From: Collybiopsis luxurians FD-317 M1
Lineage: Eukaryota; Basidiomycota; Agaricomycetes; Agaricales; Omphalotaceae
Length of the DNA: 64,000 nt
Direction: 5' to 3'
Assembly (NCBI GenBank): GCA_000827265.1
Contig: KN834777.1
Location: forward strand, 304,594-368,593
The notes beneath the pieces were generated by a model, which was not told the origin of the DNA, searched no databases, and saw nothing but the letters and a program-made list of their open reading frames with translations. Positions 33,527 through 44,879 of the stretch are shown here, piece by piece. Made by a program: the position numbers and the translations under genes. Position 1 is the stretch's first letter, and every line of letters starts with the position of its first letter.

Positions 33527-34050
33527 ATGGTGCGCAATAACACCTCCATAATGAATTCAGTTTTTCTAATAGATTCTGCAGCCCCGCTATGTCAAAGGCT
33601 ATGCTGTCGACAGAGTAAAGGTGGCCAATTTTCTGGAGGACCCCAACGACGGTATAGACAATGCGCGAATAAACCATTTCATTACGGAGACAATCGACTT
33701 TGTGAGGGGAAAAAGCATAATTACTGGAAACTTTCATGCTTTGTCTGTCGGGATCCCCCTTGGTTCCATGGACAAGCAGAAGATGGCCCATGTAATATCC
33801 TCCGGGTTAGATGTTTTCAGTCGAAATCCGGACGAGCTTCAGAAAAAAGTTCAGGAGCACCCGTCCTATGTAAAGGAACTGGCCGAAATCATTTGTTCTG
33901 GAGAAGGCCAAGAAATATTTGAGATATGTGACTGGGACGACCCACGTACGTGATCTCATTCCGCAGTTGTACTAAAGGCTCATCTTACTTTCAGTTGTCA
34001 GCTTGGGGGATACCAAATTAACTTTGGCTTCTTACTTGGGCCTCTGCTGA
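33527..34050 (+). CDS. Unknown 140-aa protein with ATG-only first exon
   Basis: Proposed exons: 33527-33529 (just ATG), 33582-33945 and 33995-34050, with introns GTGCGC...CTGCAG (52 nt) and GTACGT...TTTCAG (49 nt). The joined frame of 423 nt starts MPRYVKGYAVDRVKVANFLE, continues FHALSVGIPLGSMDKQKMAHV and ends ASYLGLC. The strong acceptor TTCTGCAG exactly before CCCCGC and the lack of an upstream in-frame ATG favour the microexon. Without it the first ATG would be at the internal MDKQKM. There is no signal peptide or membrane segment. I do not recognise a family. Confidence 0.55.
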
Positions 34051-34239
34051 AATTGTTGACGCCATAGATAGTCCCAGAAAGTTCTTTTCCTGAAATGCTA
34101 ACTATTGTATGCCGATCTGTCTATTAATTTACCAAAACCTTCACATACCACAAATGATATTCAAGTTAATGATCAACTTACACTCGAACTCGACATCTAT
34201 CCTCATTCAAACTATCAATGCCCTGAATCTTGAATCAGA

Positions 34240-34581
34240 TTAAATCCCACTCCTCGTCGTAGTGTGTCTCTCCGTCCTCGGATACCTCTTGAATTGGGTG
34301 TATGTCGTAGATGTGGTGTCTGCCAATTTAGGGATACGCGGATTGGAAGAAGTTGAGGTGTTTGATTGGAAAGGGAGATGGGAAGAAGATGTGAATGGAC
34401 GAGAAGAACTTGTCAAGGACCACTGTTGATTCTTAACCAACGTCGATGTGTCTATGAACATCGGCCTTGAATGTAACAAGCGCTCCAGTTCATCGATCCT
34501 GGTATTCAATGACAAGGAGTCTCTAGATTTAGGACCAAAAGGATGACTGATAGGTAAATCGACCGACGATCCGAAATTCAT
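34240..34581 (-). pseudogene. N-terminal copy of the Ser-rich protein gene
   Basis: The translation starts MNFGSSVDLPISHPFG and keeps SRDSLSLNTRIDELERLLHS, matching MRVETSVDLPTTHAWG and SRESLSQNSRIHELERFLHS of the gene at 35166-36842. Similarity extends about 110 bases upstream of the ATG. The frame ends after 113 codons; the central part, intron and C-terminal region are absent. It may be a truncated duplicate or a small remnant protein. Confidence 0.7.
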
Positions 34582-35165
34582 GACGGTAGATACAGAAGTG
34601 ACGAATCATAGCGAACACCTCGCAAAGCTGTAAAGTAGAAGCATCTCTCAGCTGACAAAGTAAAACATAGACTAGTCTTTACGGCTACATTCTACGAGTT
34701 TTAAGGCATTGCTGCATTTGCCGGAGCCGCTTTTCAAACTCCTCAGCCGACCAGATATTGTAGGTATGTCAGTCCCTATAAGAAGACGACCGAAACGACC
34801 TAAACTTATTTGTGATACACCCAAGCCTTGACTCGTTATTCCTCAAAAAGCAACAGCAATAGCAATAAGAAAGTTGCATCGAGTTACAAGGATAGATTCA
34901 AGTCGAACAACATCACAATGTGGAGTGAATCGTCTAAATCTATCTGAATAATCCGAAGTGTACCTGAAGATCATTTCGACCAGACCTCATACGCAGAAAG
35001 AAAGATCCAGAGCAAAATAATTATAATAAGTGAGTCACGGTGTTCTTTCGATGAAATCCAGATAAGCAAACAGGCCCACATAAGAGCACCATCCCGAGTA
35101 CTCCTCTTCTTCTTCCGTCTCCTTCCTCCCCTCTCCCCCACTACCAATTCTCCGTAGGGGTATCT
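34582..35165. other. Intergenic, no gene seen
   Basis: 34582-34700 is the duplicated promoter region shared with 36843-36960. The remainder up to the 3' end of the next gene shows nothing notable. Confidence 0.45.
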
Positions 35166-36842
35166 CTACCTTTGCCTTTGTAAGTCCCCTCTCCCTCCCC
35201 TCCCCACTTTCAAACCCTCCAAACTAGCAAAAAACACATCATGCATCTCCTTTAACCTCACTTCAACATCCAACGCGGATGTAAGTATCAGGGATGAATC
35301 AGAATGAGTAGGGATAGCAGTGGCAGCGGTACTATCAGCAGATGTAATACGACCCTGAGAAGGCTCTAGGATGGATCTAGACGACGACGGAGATGAGGAT
35401 GGATGAAGGCTACCAGTTGAAGGAGAAGATGCAACAACAGTCGTAGTAGTCGCACTCGGACTTGTATCTGCAGTCAAAGGCCTGCTAGGATCGGCATCGG
35501 CGATAGCATCATCTTCGACATCGTCCTCAACCGTAAGAAGAGTACCGTCACAAACAGAAGGAAAAGGCCCACCTATAAACGATCTCTGCCCCGAAGAAGA
35601 TGGACTAGATCCCAGAGATTCCCTCAAAGACTTTGACAACGATTCAGTAGATGGTTCCGTAGCAAAATCTAGATTCTCTAATCTGTCAGTTGATAATTTC
35701 TCCCTCGAGCCTTTTGTAGTCCATTGAGCATCAGGGTTCGTATCCATATTAGTATCAACTGCAGTTTTGTTGCTATTTCTTTCCGAAGAAAGAAGAGCTT
35801 CGGCGTATGCCCTAGACCGTCCAAGGAGCGGTTTCCGCGTATCGATATCTTGCATGAACGAATTTAGGTCCGCGCGATCGTCGTGGTCGACTGGATGATG
35901 ATGAGAAATGTAGTCAATTCTAGACGGGACCAACGCGCCCATATTGTCTAGCTCGGCGGCTGAGGAAACCTGTAGTATCAGGAATAATCAAAATAAGAAG
36001 AAGCTCAAGTACTTGCTACTTACTAACGTAACCAAACGACCATCTATTTCTTCTCCTCCTCCGGACACAAATCCAAAATACCTTCCATTCTTAGAGCTTC
36101 TCTCAACATCCCCTCCTCTTGTAGACGCTTTCGAAGCGTACCGATGTTCAAATGGAGAAGAATACCGTGTTCTTCCAGGAGCTGCATCTGTTTCCCCCGC
36201 TACATCTGCAGTATCACTACCAGTACGAACCGTTTTAATCGAAGCACCCTCTAATGAAAGATTCGATGGGAGAGGGAATGGGGAAGGGGTTGCGGCGGCT
36301 AACGTACTGGATTTGAATGGATTGACATTAACAAGAGTTATTTCAGATCCAGGTTTGCCCGTGGGCAAGTTTAAGTGTAGGAGTTGATCGGTAGATTTAG
36401 AAGAGGATGAGTGTAATAGAAATGGGTAAGGAGCCGAGCTTGGGGCACTTGCACCTGCACCTGCACCTGTAGTGCTACGGAGAGACGAAGATTCACGTCT
36501 CAATCTACCAACGAGGCTATCCAAGAATCGGGCGTGTGCGGAACTAATAGATGTGATTCGAGTGTGTGCGGGACTGATAGACGTGAATCGAGTGTGTGCG
36601 GGACTAATAGATGTATCTGCCATCCGAGGAATACGCGAATTTAAACTGGAAGGAGAAGGACGATGAGAAGAGGTTGAAGAGTTTGGTTCAGAAGGGGGCC
36701 GCGTTGGCGTGTTCAAGGACGTAAGCCTCGAGTGTAAAAAGCGTTCCAGTTCATGGATTCTTGAATTTTGGGACAAGGATTCTCTTGATCTAGAGCCCCA
36801 AGCATGAGTGGTAGGTAAATCAACAGAGGTTTCAACCCTCAT
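35166..36842 (-). CDS. Ser/Thr-rich protein of unknown function, 540 aa
   Basis: Two exons, 36024-36842 and 35166-35969, joined in phase 0 over a 54-nt intron (GTAAGT...CTACAG). The N-terminus has a short amphipathic helix (SRIHELERFLHSRL). A run of three 10-residue repeats (SISPAHTRFT type) and long Ser/Thr/Pro-rich stretches follow. The C-terminus carries a more ordered helix, LDVEVRLKEMHDVFFASLEG. Most of it is likely disordered; there is no signal peptide or membrane helix. A role in regulation or scaffolding is only a guess. The N-terminal third is duplicated at 34240. Confidence 0.75.
36531..36620. repeat. Three 30-bp tandem repeats in coding sequence
   Basis: Units AGTGTGTGCGGGACTGATAG plus ten bases, at 36531-36560, 36561-36590 and 36591-36620. 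They encode SISPAHTRFT, SISPAHTRIT and SISSAHARFL on the minus strand, and the copies differ by a few substitutions. Confidence 0.85.
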
Positions 36843-37368
36843 GATGACAGTACAAGTCTACGAGATGGTGTCGAAAGCTGTAGAGACAGTATTACATGTA
36901 AAGAAGAAGCATTTCTGAGCTGACAAAGCATCGAATAGTCCTCATGGCTAGCACATGTTCAGACCAGGCAACTCGCTGAACGGTGAGTATTTGCACTACG
37001 TGTTGGCTGAAACTGATGGCGAGACGAGTGAGTGTCGTGGAAGGAGCGGAAGAAAAAGAAAACGTCGAAGCCGAGCGTTGGCTCGGCATCTGGCTTGTGT
37101 ACCGGCAGCAAGGCCGAATGGTGCCAACTTGCCGCTGTCACTCTCATCGGCCAAGAACTCGTTATTATACCCCAACCTCTCATCATACTGGATTCACATC
37201 TTCTAACGAAGATAAAAACAACATACAGACAACATCCATGCAGATATCTGACTACAGAAGGCGGAACGTCAACCCAGGCAGTCAACTCACAGCCTGCAAA
37301 GGCAATCAAGTCGTCAACACATAAACAGAATCGTAGACTGGGTATACATACTTGCCTTTACGGAGATT
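36843..37368. other. Intergenic, no gene seen
   Basis: The first 120 bases are the duplicated upstream sequence of the Ser-rich gene. Overlapping open frames on both strands at 36955-37324 lack family features and are probably chance. Confidence 0.4.
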
Positions 37369-37889
37369 CTAAAGTTGTTTGGCCTCGTAAAGTGGCTTTA
37401 GTTGTCCAGGCTTTGTAATCGTCGCAGAAGTCTTCCCCCCGCTCTTCTCCATGTGCCCCGCACAATGCGGCTTACACCCCGAAGGGCCCGTGATCGTAAA
37501 TTCGAAACTATGCCCATCGTTGAAATTTTTGAAAGGGAACCCGTTTTTGTATTTAACAGTCACCCCTTGACTCGCGCCGAGGGATGGTGCAGCTTCGGTG
37601 AGCAACGTTTTGACGAGCGGTCGGACGACATCTTCGGTTTCGGGGTTGTATCCGTGCTCGGGGGATGAGGAGTCTTGGGTGAAGGTGACTTCGGTGGCTA
37701 CCTTTGCGCGTCGGGATAACTGCGCGTTAGAAGTATGGGTTATTTCTCCATCCTTTGAAGATTACAACAATCAGTAATGTGTTCTGAGTTACGCTTTTTT
37801 TGCAGGAGAGTAGTTACCACGACAGGAGCGGCATACACAGCGGACACGAACGCAAGAGCAGTGGCGACGTAGGCAATTTCGGAGCGCAT
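37369..37889 (-). CDS. Small secreted protein A, 151 aa
   Basis: Two exons: 37818-37889 and 37369-37752 (24 plus 127 codons). Exon 1 is a signal peptide, MRSEIAYVATALAFVSAVYA, cut before APVV. A dibasic Kex2-like site (LSRRA) lies about 15 residues into exon 2, suggesting a propeptide. The mature part has GYNPETEDVVRPLVKTLLTE, NGFPFKNFNDGHSFEFTITG, then GCKPHCAGHME and ITKPGQLKPLYEAKQL. Two cysteines (CKPHC) are conserved with protein B at 38996. Probably extracellular; no family is recognised. It could be an effector-like or cell-surface protein. Confidence 0.75.
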
Positions 37890-38995
37890 GATGTTTGTAT
37901 GAATGGAGCAGGTATGTATGTGTAACTGAACCAGCAGTGTTCGATAAGTTTGGGAGGTTGAAGGCGAGTCGCAGCAACTGAACCAGCAGTAACTGGGGGA
38001 TTGGAGAATACGTCGCGTATTCCCTCCTTTTTAAAGCAATGAGTTTCTGACACGTTTCGATTCTTACAGATTTACCGGATACAGATCAGTGTATCAACGG
38101 ACGGGTGATCGCCATATTCCGCGAACCTGCAAGGTTGTAGGGGCAGATGAGGGCTTAAGGCTAATAAGGGTCTGTTGTTTCCGCCGAAAAGGGTCGACAA
38201 CAAACACTGACCAACTTCATGGGTTACTTACATGGGCTACGTCGCCCGACTCAAAGTTCAGAAGCGGTATTCTATAAACCGTCTAGCCTAACAAGTACTC
38301 GACTCAACTCCGTAAGTAGGCCCCGAAAACCCGGGGTAGCGCGTGCAGCACATGTGCCAGCTGTGCCAGGGGCAATGCAGCGCTGGAGATGTGCAGAGAT
38401 GCCTGGGTAGGATGAACGAATAATGTAGGGAATGCCCATGTCACGACTGATGCAGACACTACACCATGCTCGAAACAGAGTTTTATGGGCGAAAGAACGT
38501 ATTTTTAGCAATAGAGCTTGAAATAATGAGTATACATCGACCGCAAAGGAGTAAGAATGATGGATAAGAGCTCTACCACCCAAACACCTCTTCGCCCTTA
38601 CACACCGATCCAACTCCCCCCACCACGACTTACTACCTCGCTCATCAACCCTCCTACCGTATCGTATCCAAAACTTTTACGGAACGGGAAGACAAGAAGA
38701 GTTCTTCCAGTTTTACTGCAGACAGAACGGCCGTCAAAACCCGAAGGTCGGTACAGGTAATTTAACGACGAAGTTACCACTACAGATGTTCCAGGAATGC
38801 CAAAAGAATAGAGAAAACTGTGCAAGTCGTGTCGTGTCACGCCATTGCTACCGCCCGAGCAAGACGACGCTCTCGAAATGGGGAGTAACGATGGTTCGGA
38901 GACCGCGCTGCAAAAGCAGTCAGCAACTCTTGTTTATATCACAGAAACAAGCAGGACTACTCGTATGCACGCACCTTTTCGCTCTTTTAGCCTGC
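37890..38995. other. Between the two secreted protein genes, no firm gene
   Basis: A 67-codon plus-strand frame at 38557 (MMDKSSTTQTPLRPYTPIQL) is the only candidate. The one splice extension I could find would need an intron of 29 nt, too short, so it is left as doubtful. No repeats. Confidence 0.35.
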
Positions 38996-39516
38996 CTACA
39001 CCTTCAGATCCTTCGCCTCATATATAGGCTTTAACTGCCCCGGCCTCGTTATTGTCCCCTGCACCCCTTTCACTTTTGTATTCTCCATATGCCCCACACA
39101 CCTCGGGTTACAAGCCGTCGGCCCAGTAAACGAAAACTGAAAATCTTGTCCGGGGTTGAAACTCTTCAAAGGGAACCCATAGTTGAATAACGTTATAGCA
39201 ATACCGGAGGGAGCGCCGAGTGCGTCTTCGGCTTCAGTGAGGAGGGCTTTGACGAGTTGCTCAGCGTGTTTGGCGACAGTGGGGTTGTAACCGTATTCAG
39301 GGTCAGAGCGGTCGTGGATGAAGTCGACTTTGGTGGGTACGGCGCGGCGAGATAAGGCAACTGAGGGGGCGTCAGATAGGTTTGTATCCTAGGTAGGTTT
39401 AGGGCTGTAAGCAAGCATGATTGGGCATCAGCAGAATGGATACTCGCCGTGATAGGCACTGCGCAAGCCACTGAGACGAATGCAAGAGCGACGTAGGAGG
39501 CGAACCCAAAACGCAT
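38996..39516 (-). CDS. Small secreted protein B, 153 aa
   Basis: Paralogue of protein A on the same strand, with the same intron position. Exons 39448-39516 (23 codons) and 38996-39388 (130 aa plus stop). Signal peptide MRFGFASYVALAFVSVACA; dibasic LSRRA; then PEYGYNPTVAKHAEQLVKAL, NYGFPFKSFNPGQDFQFSFT, ACNPRCVGHME and ITRPGQLKPIYEAKDL. The intron uses a GC donor (CACG|GCGAGT) where A has GT. Start chosen at the ATG of MRFG because the equivalent ATG is used in A; an in-frame upstream ATG at 39555 would put 13 residues before the signal peptide. Confidence 0.75.
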
Positions 39517-39929
39517 GTTTGGAATACGTATATGTGTGCAGAATGTCTGGAACAAAGGCGAGAAAAAAGGCAGAAAGAGGTAAATGCACTGAACCAGCAG
39601 CGCTAGTGAGTATTGATGGAGATGGTGAGTCTGACTGAACCTGCAGCAACCACAGATTTGGAATTCGTCGTTGATGGGCTTTATAGCGTGTTAAAGATCT
39701 GTAACTTTGGGGCCGCCCGACGCGTTTCAGTGATCACTGACGATGACGATCAGCTTATCGTGTGTTTTCTAAATTCTCATGTTTCATCGGTTGGAGCTGG
39801 GTATCTTGCTGAGGTAAAATGATCGATACCTGTACATGATCACCCGTGAAGAACATCAAAATCGATTCGTCCACTGAGAAGTTGCTCTCACAGAGAACAG
39901 TAAAAGTAAGTAAGAGGACGAAAAGAATC
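39517..39929. other. Intergenic, no gene seen
   Basis: This runs up to the broken 3' end of the old copia element. AGGACGAAAAGAATCA at about 39913 recurs at about 49349. Nothing else is seen. Confidence 0.4.
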
Positions 39930-40662
39930 AGATCCAGGGCCATATAGCTGGACATGGATTTCTGAGATGCTTTATCCCCTGCCCAGGCCACATCCACATA
40001 GCCAATTGGTTTGACTTTGCCTGAAGTTCCTGGTTGATAGACAATCCCATATTGTATGGTGGTATAAATATAGCAACACAATTTGATGAGAAGCTCCCAG
40101 TGGCGCTGAGTAGGAGTATTTTGAACAGTAGAAAGAATGGAGCAGGCAAACACAATGTCAGGATGAGTACTACTTGTACCCCACCAACAGCATCCTAAGA
40201 TGCCTCAATAGGGTTTACCTTCCATGAAGCGAGCATCTTCAATAGTCTGTACATTGTTGTGAGTGAGAGAGAAGTTTGGTGGTAAGGGAGTGTAGATTGG
40301 GTGCATGAGATCCATGATGCCGAAGTAGCAAAAAGTGTTCTGGAAGAAGGGTGCCTGGGAGATAGCAATGAAACCATCCTTAAGATGTTTGATTGTTAAC
40401 CCAACCAGGACATTCTTGTCCTTAATGTCTTTGAGGTCCCAGATACTAAAACCCTTCATTACATTGTCAGCTTTGATATCTGAGGTAGAAGCGCTGAACA
40501 CATCATCTGTATGGACTGATGCAATAGAGAAATCTTGGGAAGTAGGGTTTCGACAAAAATGAATACAAGGATCTGTGTGTGAAGAAGTGAAACCGAGGTT
40601 GTGAAACTGTTCCTCCAAGTCCTTGTACTAGATGTGGCCTGCTTGGGACATCCCATAGAGGG
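39930..40662 (-). pseudogene. copia RT C-terminal part and RNase H start
   Basis: Readable parts are PLYGMSQAGHI, then LGFTSSHTDPCIHFC, VHTDDVFSASTSD (the catalytic YVDD-like site, here VHTDD), WDLKDIKDKNVLVGLTI, and CSILSTVQNTPTQRHWELL followed by YVDVAWAGDKASQKS of RNase H. Similarity ends near 39930, where RNase H should continue with a Gly-Pro-Ile-type stretch. One stop here is TAG where Trp is expected. Confidence 0.8.
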
Positions 40663-40667
40663 GCTTG

Positions 40668-40939
40668 TGTTGTGATCCGACGCTTTGACCGGAACTAGCA
40701 ACTCTGGTATGAGGCTTAGTAATATTTATTCGTAGATTACTCAGATAATTACTGTGGTATTAGTGATACATGGAATGTAGTACAACTGTTACTTACCTTG
40801 TAGATACTTCTAGAATACCTACCGTAGAGTATAAAAGGCCTACTCTGAAGACCAACAACAATAGACAATTACTTATCTTATCGTCACCATTCCGAACCTA
40901 ACAGCTCAGAGGCACCACTGCGCACCCTAACCCACAATA
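40668..40939 (+). repeat. Solo LTR nested in old copia element
   Basis: Starts TGTTGTGATCCG and ends CCCACAATA, flanked by GCTTG on both sides (40663-40667 and 40940-40944). It interrupts the RT between His-Lys and Pro-Leu-Tyr codons of the host element. It is the same family as 65-306. The internal region was lost by LTR-LTR recombination, or only the LTR inserted. Confidence 0.9.
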
Positions 40940-40944
40940 GCTTG

Positions 40945-42056
40945 TGCATTCAACACACTTTGTCCTCCCCCTGTTTTGCAAACCCAACAGGCTGGCTCAT
41001 ATAGACAAGTGGCTCCTTGGGGAGGTTTCTGTTCAAGTACACAGCAGAAAAATCCCATTGACAGGACTTAAGGTGCGCAGAAGTGCAAATCCCTATAAGG
41101 AAATGCACTGATTCAAACCTTGCTACCATTGACCAACTTTTCTCATAATCCACCCCTGAAACTTGCATGTCACCCCAGGCGACATATTGAGCCTTCCATT
41201 TCAACAATGTGCCATCACCATCAACCTTGAGGTTGTAGACCCACATCCTGCTTAGAACCCTAGCACCTACCAGCTGGTTGACCAAAGACCAGCAACCATG
41301 CTCAACAAGGGAGTCTATTTCAGCTTGCATAGGAGGAAGCCAGTCATTAGGCCACTTCATGGCTTCAGAATATGATTTCAAAATGGAAATGTCCCCACCT
41401 CCTTTAATTGTGCTGGTGAGAACCACAACATTTGCCCACTCTTCAGCATCATTCCTGGCTTGGAGTTTGTCTTCTTCATAAGCCTGTGAGTGCAGCATAG
41501 ACACTGAGGGGTTGTGACTTTGACCAGACCATTGGAGAACTGGTATAAGATGCAGAATAGGATCAGGATTTGGAGCAGGATCAGGAACAGGAGTGTTTGA
41601 GGTAGAACTATGAATAGACGATGGGGAAGTAGGAGGGGAATCAACAGAAATTTCCCTGTTTGGAACTGAGGATGAGGCATTGAGCCAGCCTGGAGAATCT
41701 GTTCTGATGTCAGGATCATCCTCTGTCTCATCGAAGCTAGAGTCAGTATTTTCCACTGTCCACTATGGAACACCTTCCTCAAATTCCACATCTTGCACAG
41801 GATACACCCCCTTCTATGCTACATCCCAACATCCCAAACCCAATACCCACAGCATCCAAGATAGCCCACAAGATGATCTTCCTAGGATTGTCATCCTAAT
41901 TTGCTGTTCAACCTGTCAAGATCTGTCACCCACACTTTACACTCCCATCAACAAAGGTGCAACACATTGACTTTCCCCTTCTTTACCTCAAACCATTTCT
42001 CCCAGGGCACCACACCTGGATGATGACTAGTGGGCACCATGCCTTGAATGTAACAG
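40945..42056 (-). pseudogene. copia integrase C-terminal and RT N-terminal parts
   Basis: The minus strand reads HHPGVVPWEKWFEVKKG and WVTDLDRLNSKLG (integrase C-terminal), a Ser/Pro-rich linker, then the start of RT: WPNDWLPPMQAEIDSLVEHG, WVYNLKVDGDGTLLKWKAQY and DFSAVYLNRNLPKEPLVYM. Several TGA codons fall where Arg is expected in relatives. Confidence 0.75.
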
Positions 42057-43315
42057 TACACTAATGAGGTTTGTTCTTGTTAAAGGGTGCAAGGGGTGTG
42101 TTGTCAAAGGTTCTGCAATACCAGGACAATTCAGTTAACCTGATTGATCCTTTTGTTGTCAAAACTCCAACTATTTGAAGAGGTAATGATCCATATTTTT
42201 CAAATGTTCCAAGTTGTTCTACAATGAGAGACTATTTGTCAACTTTTCAATGTCTCAATGAAAAATATATGTCAAAGGTTTTAGGCTTAAGTGGTTTTTA
42301 TCAAAAACATGGGAGCAACTCAACTGCTAATCACAGCAGGTATACAACCATGTTCCAGGCAAGAAAAATAATCAAACACTTCACACAGAGGCTGTTACAG
42401 TCCAAAGGTTACTTGATTAAACAGTAGACTAACAACTGTATTTATACTGCTCAAAAATAATATCTACTGTTTAATACAAAATCATTTTAAAATAATTCTC
42501 TTTCAAATTGTAGTTTCTCTTATAGGTAACCGTTTCAGAGTTTGTCCCTGAATTGTTACCCAAAAGTTTCCAATAAGTCTTTATAGGTAGTCTCCTCAGT
42601 TTTAAACCTGAATGACTTGAGTCAGGTTCATTTTGATTCTGTGCAGATGGGTTGAATAATAACCCACTCCCACTTCTGCAGTGCAACTGTTGCTTCGCTT
42701 ATCCATAGTATCTATCTAGTTGCATCTCTTTCTCAAGAAGAGGTTTCTTTTTGTTCTAATATTGTAGCTCATTATTTGTAAGTGGCCACCCATATCCATT
42801 GAATGGTGTCCCTTAGATCAAAAGGGATCTATAACCTTATGTCCTTCCAAGATTTGGTATCTCTAGTCCGCTCATCTTTAATTAGGTTCCACAAGGCTGT
42901 AGCCATCTCACTCTCGGCATCAGAGCAATCTGGTTCCTTATCAATCTGGCCCACCAGTCACTCATAATAGTCTCTAGTAATGGTAACCCTTTTAGTTGAA
43001 AGATTCATTTGTGGTTCCAACAATACACCTGCTTTATAAGAGACCATCACTGTAATTGGGTGGGTCTGCTAGCATGGACAAATGCTAGAGCAACATCTCC
43101 CAAGCATTCTGTGTTGAATTATAATGGTATACCTTTCTACAAAATGGATCCCCTTTCTTCGAGTAGTTCCATTTTCACTAAAGTTACCACTGTCAAGTGT
43201 AATTGTAGACTTTAGCTGTCAGATCACAATTACTGCAGCCAGCGTATGTAATGCAAAAGGTGAAATTGTCAATTTTCATCAATTACATGCCTGGGCTGAA
43301 ATTGGGCCCATTAAT
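42057..43315. other. Unidentified insert in the integrase
   Basis: Integrase coding is continuous on both sides (FWAEAANA on the right, YCYIQGMVPT on the left), so about 1.26 kb were inserted. TAATG occurs at both junctions and may be the target duplication. No terminal inverted repeats were seen. Inside, the minus strand at about 42780-43005 has a coding-like stretch (TKRVTITRDYYE, a TGA, then DCSDAESEMATALWNLIKDE) of unknown family. Confidence 0.5.
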
Positions 43316-44090
43316 GCATTAGCTGCTTCTGCCCAGAATCAATGGTCCAGGCTGGAGTCTTCCAGCATAGCTCAGACTCCTTCAATCACTGTACAATTTG
43401 CTCACTCAACCTGCCCATTTGCAGCTGACAACAACTTAGGAACCTTCTCAATGATTATACTGCACCCTGCACACCAATCATCAAACATTCAGTTGTCAAA
43501 TTGTGACCCATGTCAATACAAAAGACATGAACATGTCATTCTGTTTGACATTCTGCCATCACTATAAAGTCCTGAACCAGCCAGAGAATTGTAGATGCTT
43601 CCTTGTTTGCACTGAAGTAAGGAAATGGAATGCCGGTACCATTGTCACAGGCAAGTAGCATGTAGAATGCACCTCCCAGGCTCCTTGTATCCAAGCATTC
43701 CCATAGGTCCAAACTAACTCTGTCCAAAGGTTCCAACAATGGAATTACAATTTTGTCAAATGGGCAGCATTTTGCTTCCACAAATAGACACACTTTGCAT
43801 TTCCCACAAGTAGCAAAATCAGAAACTTCTAAGCCTTCAACAAGCTCCCATTTAGCCATGATATGTATCATATTGATATCTGCATGACCAAAGTGGGTGT
43901 ACCACATGGAAATTGAGCAAGGTTTCGAGCGAGAGCAACTGGAGGAAGCTAGGACAATAGTCAATGTTGGCATGTAGTTATTGGTAGCACAAGAGGGTGT
44001 GGTAAGAACATTGTCTATATCATTGGCAACAGTAACTTGATATAGTCCTTGATTTTGTCCAGTGCAGGTCAATCTTCCATCAATAATCAC
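43316..44090 (-). pseudogene. copia GAG-pre-integrase and integrase core
   Basis: The zinc-binding HHCC region is visible (MWYTHFGHADINMIHIM with CGKCKVC). The core has LDRVSLDLWECLDT, LLACDNGTGIPFPYF and, past a TGA, VIDMGHNLTTECF and ANGQVE. Further TGA codons stand where Arg is expected (after Val-Glu and before Ala-Met-Leu). Confidence 0.75.
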
Positions 44091-44360
44091 CTTCCCTGTC
44101 TGGGGATCCTTTAAGTCAATTCTACTGCTTCCCTGATTACCTCAGAAACCCTTCTGATCCATTGCAGGCAAGGAGAGAAGGTTCATCGCAAATGAAGGAG
44201 TATGAGAGGCAGGGAATCTTAATCAATGCACAGACCGTGACCCTTCATCTGTCTTTACAGTGAGTTTAGCGATCCCATACCCCTCAATGTTAAATGTTCC
44301 TTTAAGTCCTTCAGCAGCCATTTGACCCTCGGAGTGTGTGGATGTATAGGAGATGAAATG

Positions 44361-44879
44361 TCAATGGTTTTGTATACAAGAGTGTGAGGTGGCGCTATCA
44401 ATAAACATCAGGATAATATTGCTAACACCAGAATTACAGACTACAGATGATCTGTCTACACTATTGGTGTTATCCCTGGCCCCACTTAGAAGGGCAAAAG
44501 CTTCTCCCAGTCTAGTTAAGAGAGGGTCAGCTGGGGAATTACAGGCCAAAGTGTATTCTGTACCTCCAGGCTTGAAATTGCCAAGATCGTAGATGGTAGC
44601 TGCTGCTGTAGCAGAGGTATAGGATTCCTCAGGTTTCAAAGATGACACAGCAGCAGTAGGAGTGGAAACAGTCCAGATTGGTTCCATGCCTTTGGGGGCA
44701 TTGTACCAACAAGGAGCTTTACCCTCACTTCCTCCTCCACAGGCCCAGCAGTTTCTCTTAACATTCCCCAAATGTTTGCAGTTATTACCACTTCTCCCAG
44801 TCATGGCAAGGGTGCTGGAGGCAGCAGAGGAGCTTGTTGTTCTGCCAGTGGACTCAACCCATACTCTATAAGAGCACAT
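44361..44879 (-). pseudogene. copia knuckle-like and protease region
   Basis: This continues the gag in another frame (a frameshift near 44850). A Cys/His-rich stretch, CKHLGNVKRNCWACGG, is an altered knuckle. The protease active-site-like sequence is LMFIDSATSHSCIQNH, followed by a TGA. Confidence 0.65.

Noticed and set aside
38557..38883. Possible two-exon small gene starting MMDKSSTTQTPLRPY
   Set aside because: The only phase-compatible intron would be 29 nt, too short for fungal splicing, and no homologous copy is present.
39913..39928. AGGACGAAAAGAATCA shared with 49349, considered as a junction or regulatory repeat
   Set aside because: Only 16 bases with weak flanking similarity; could be chance in 64 kb of related composition.
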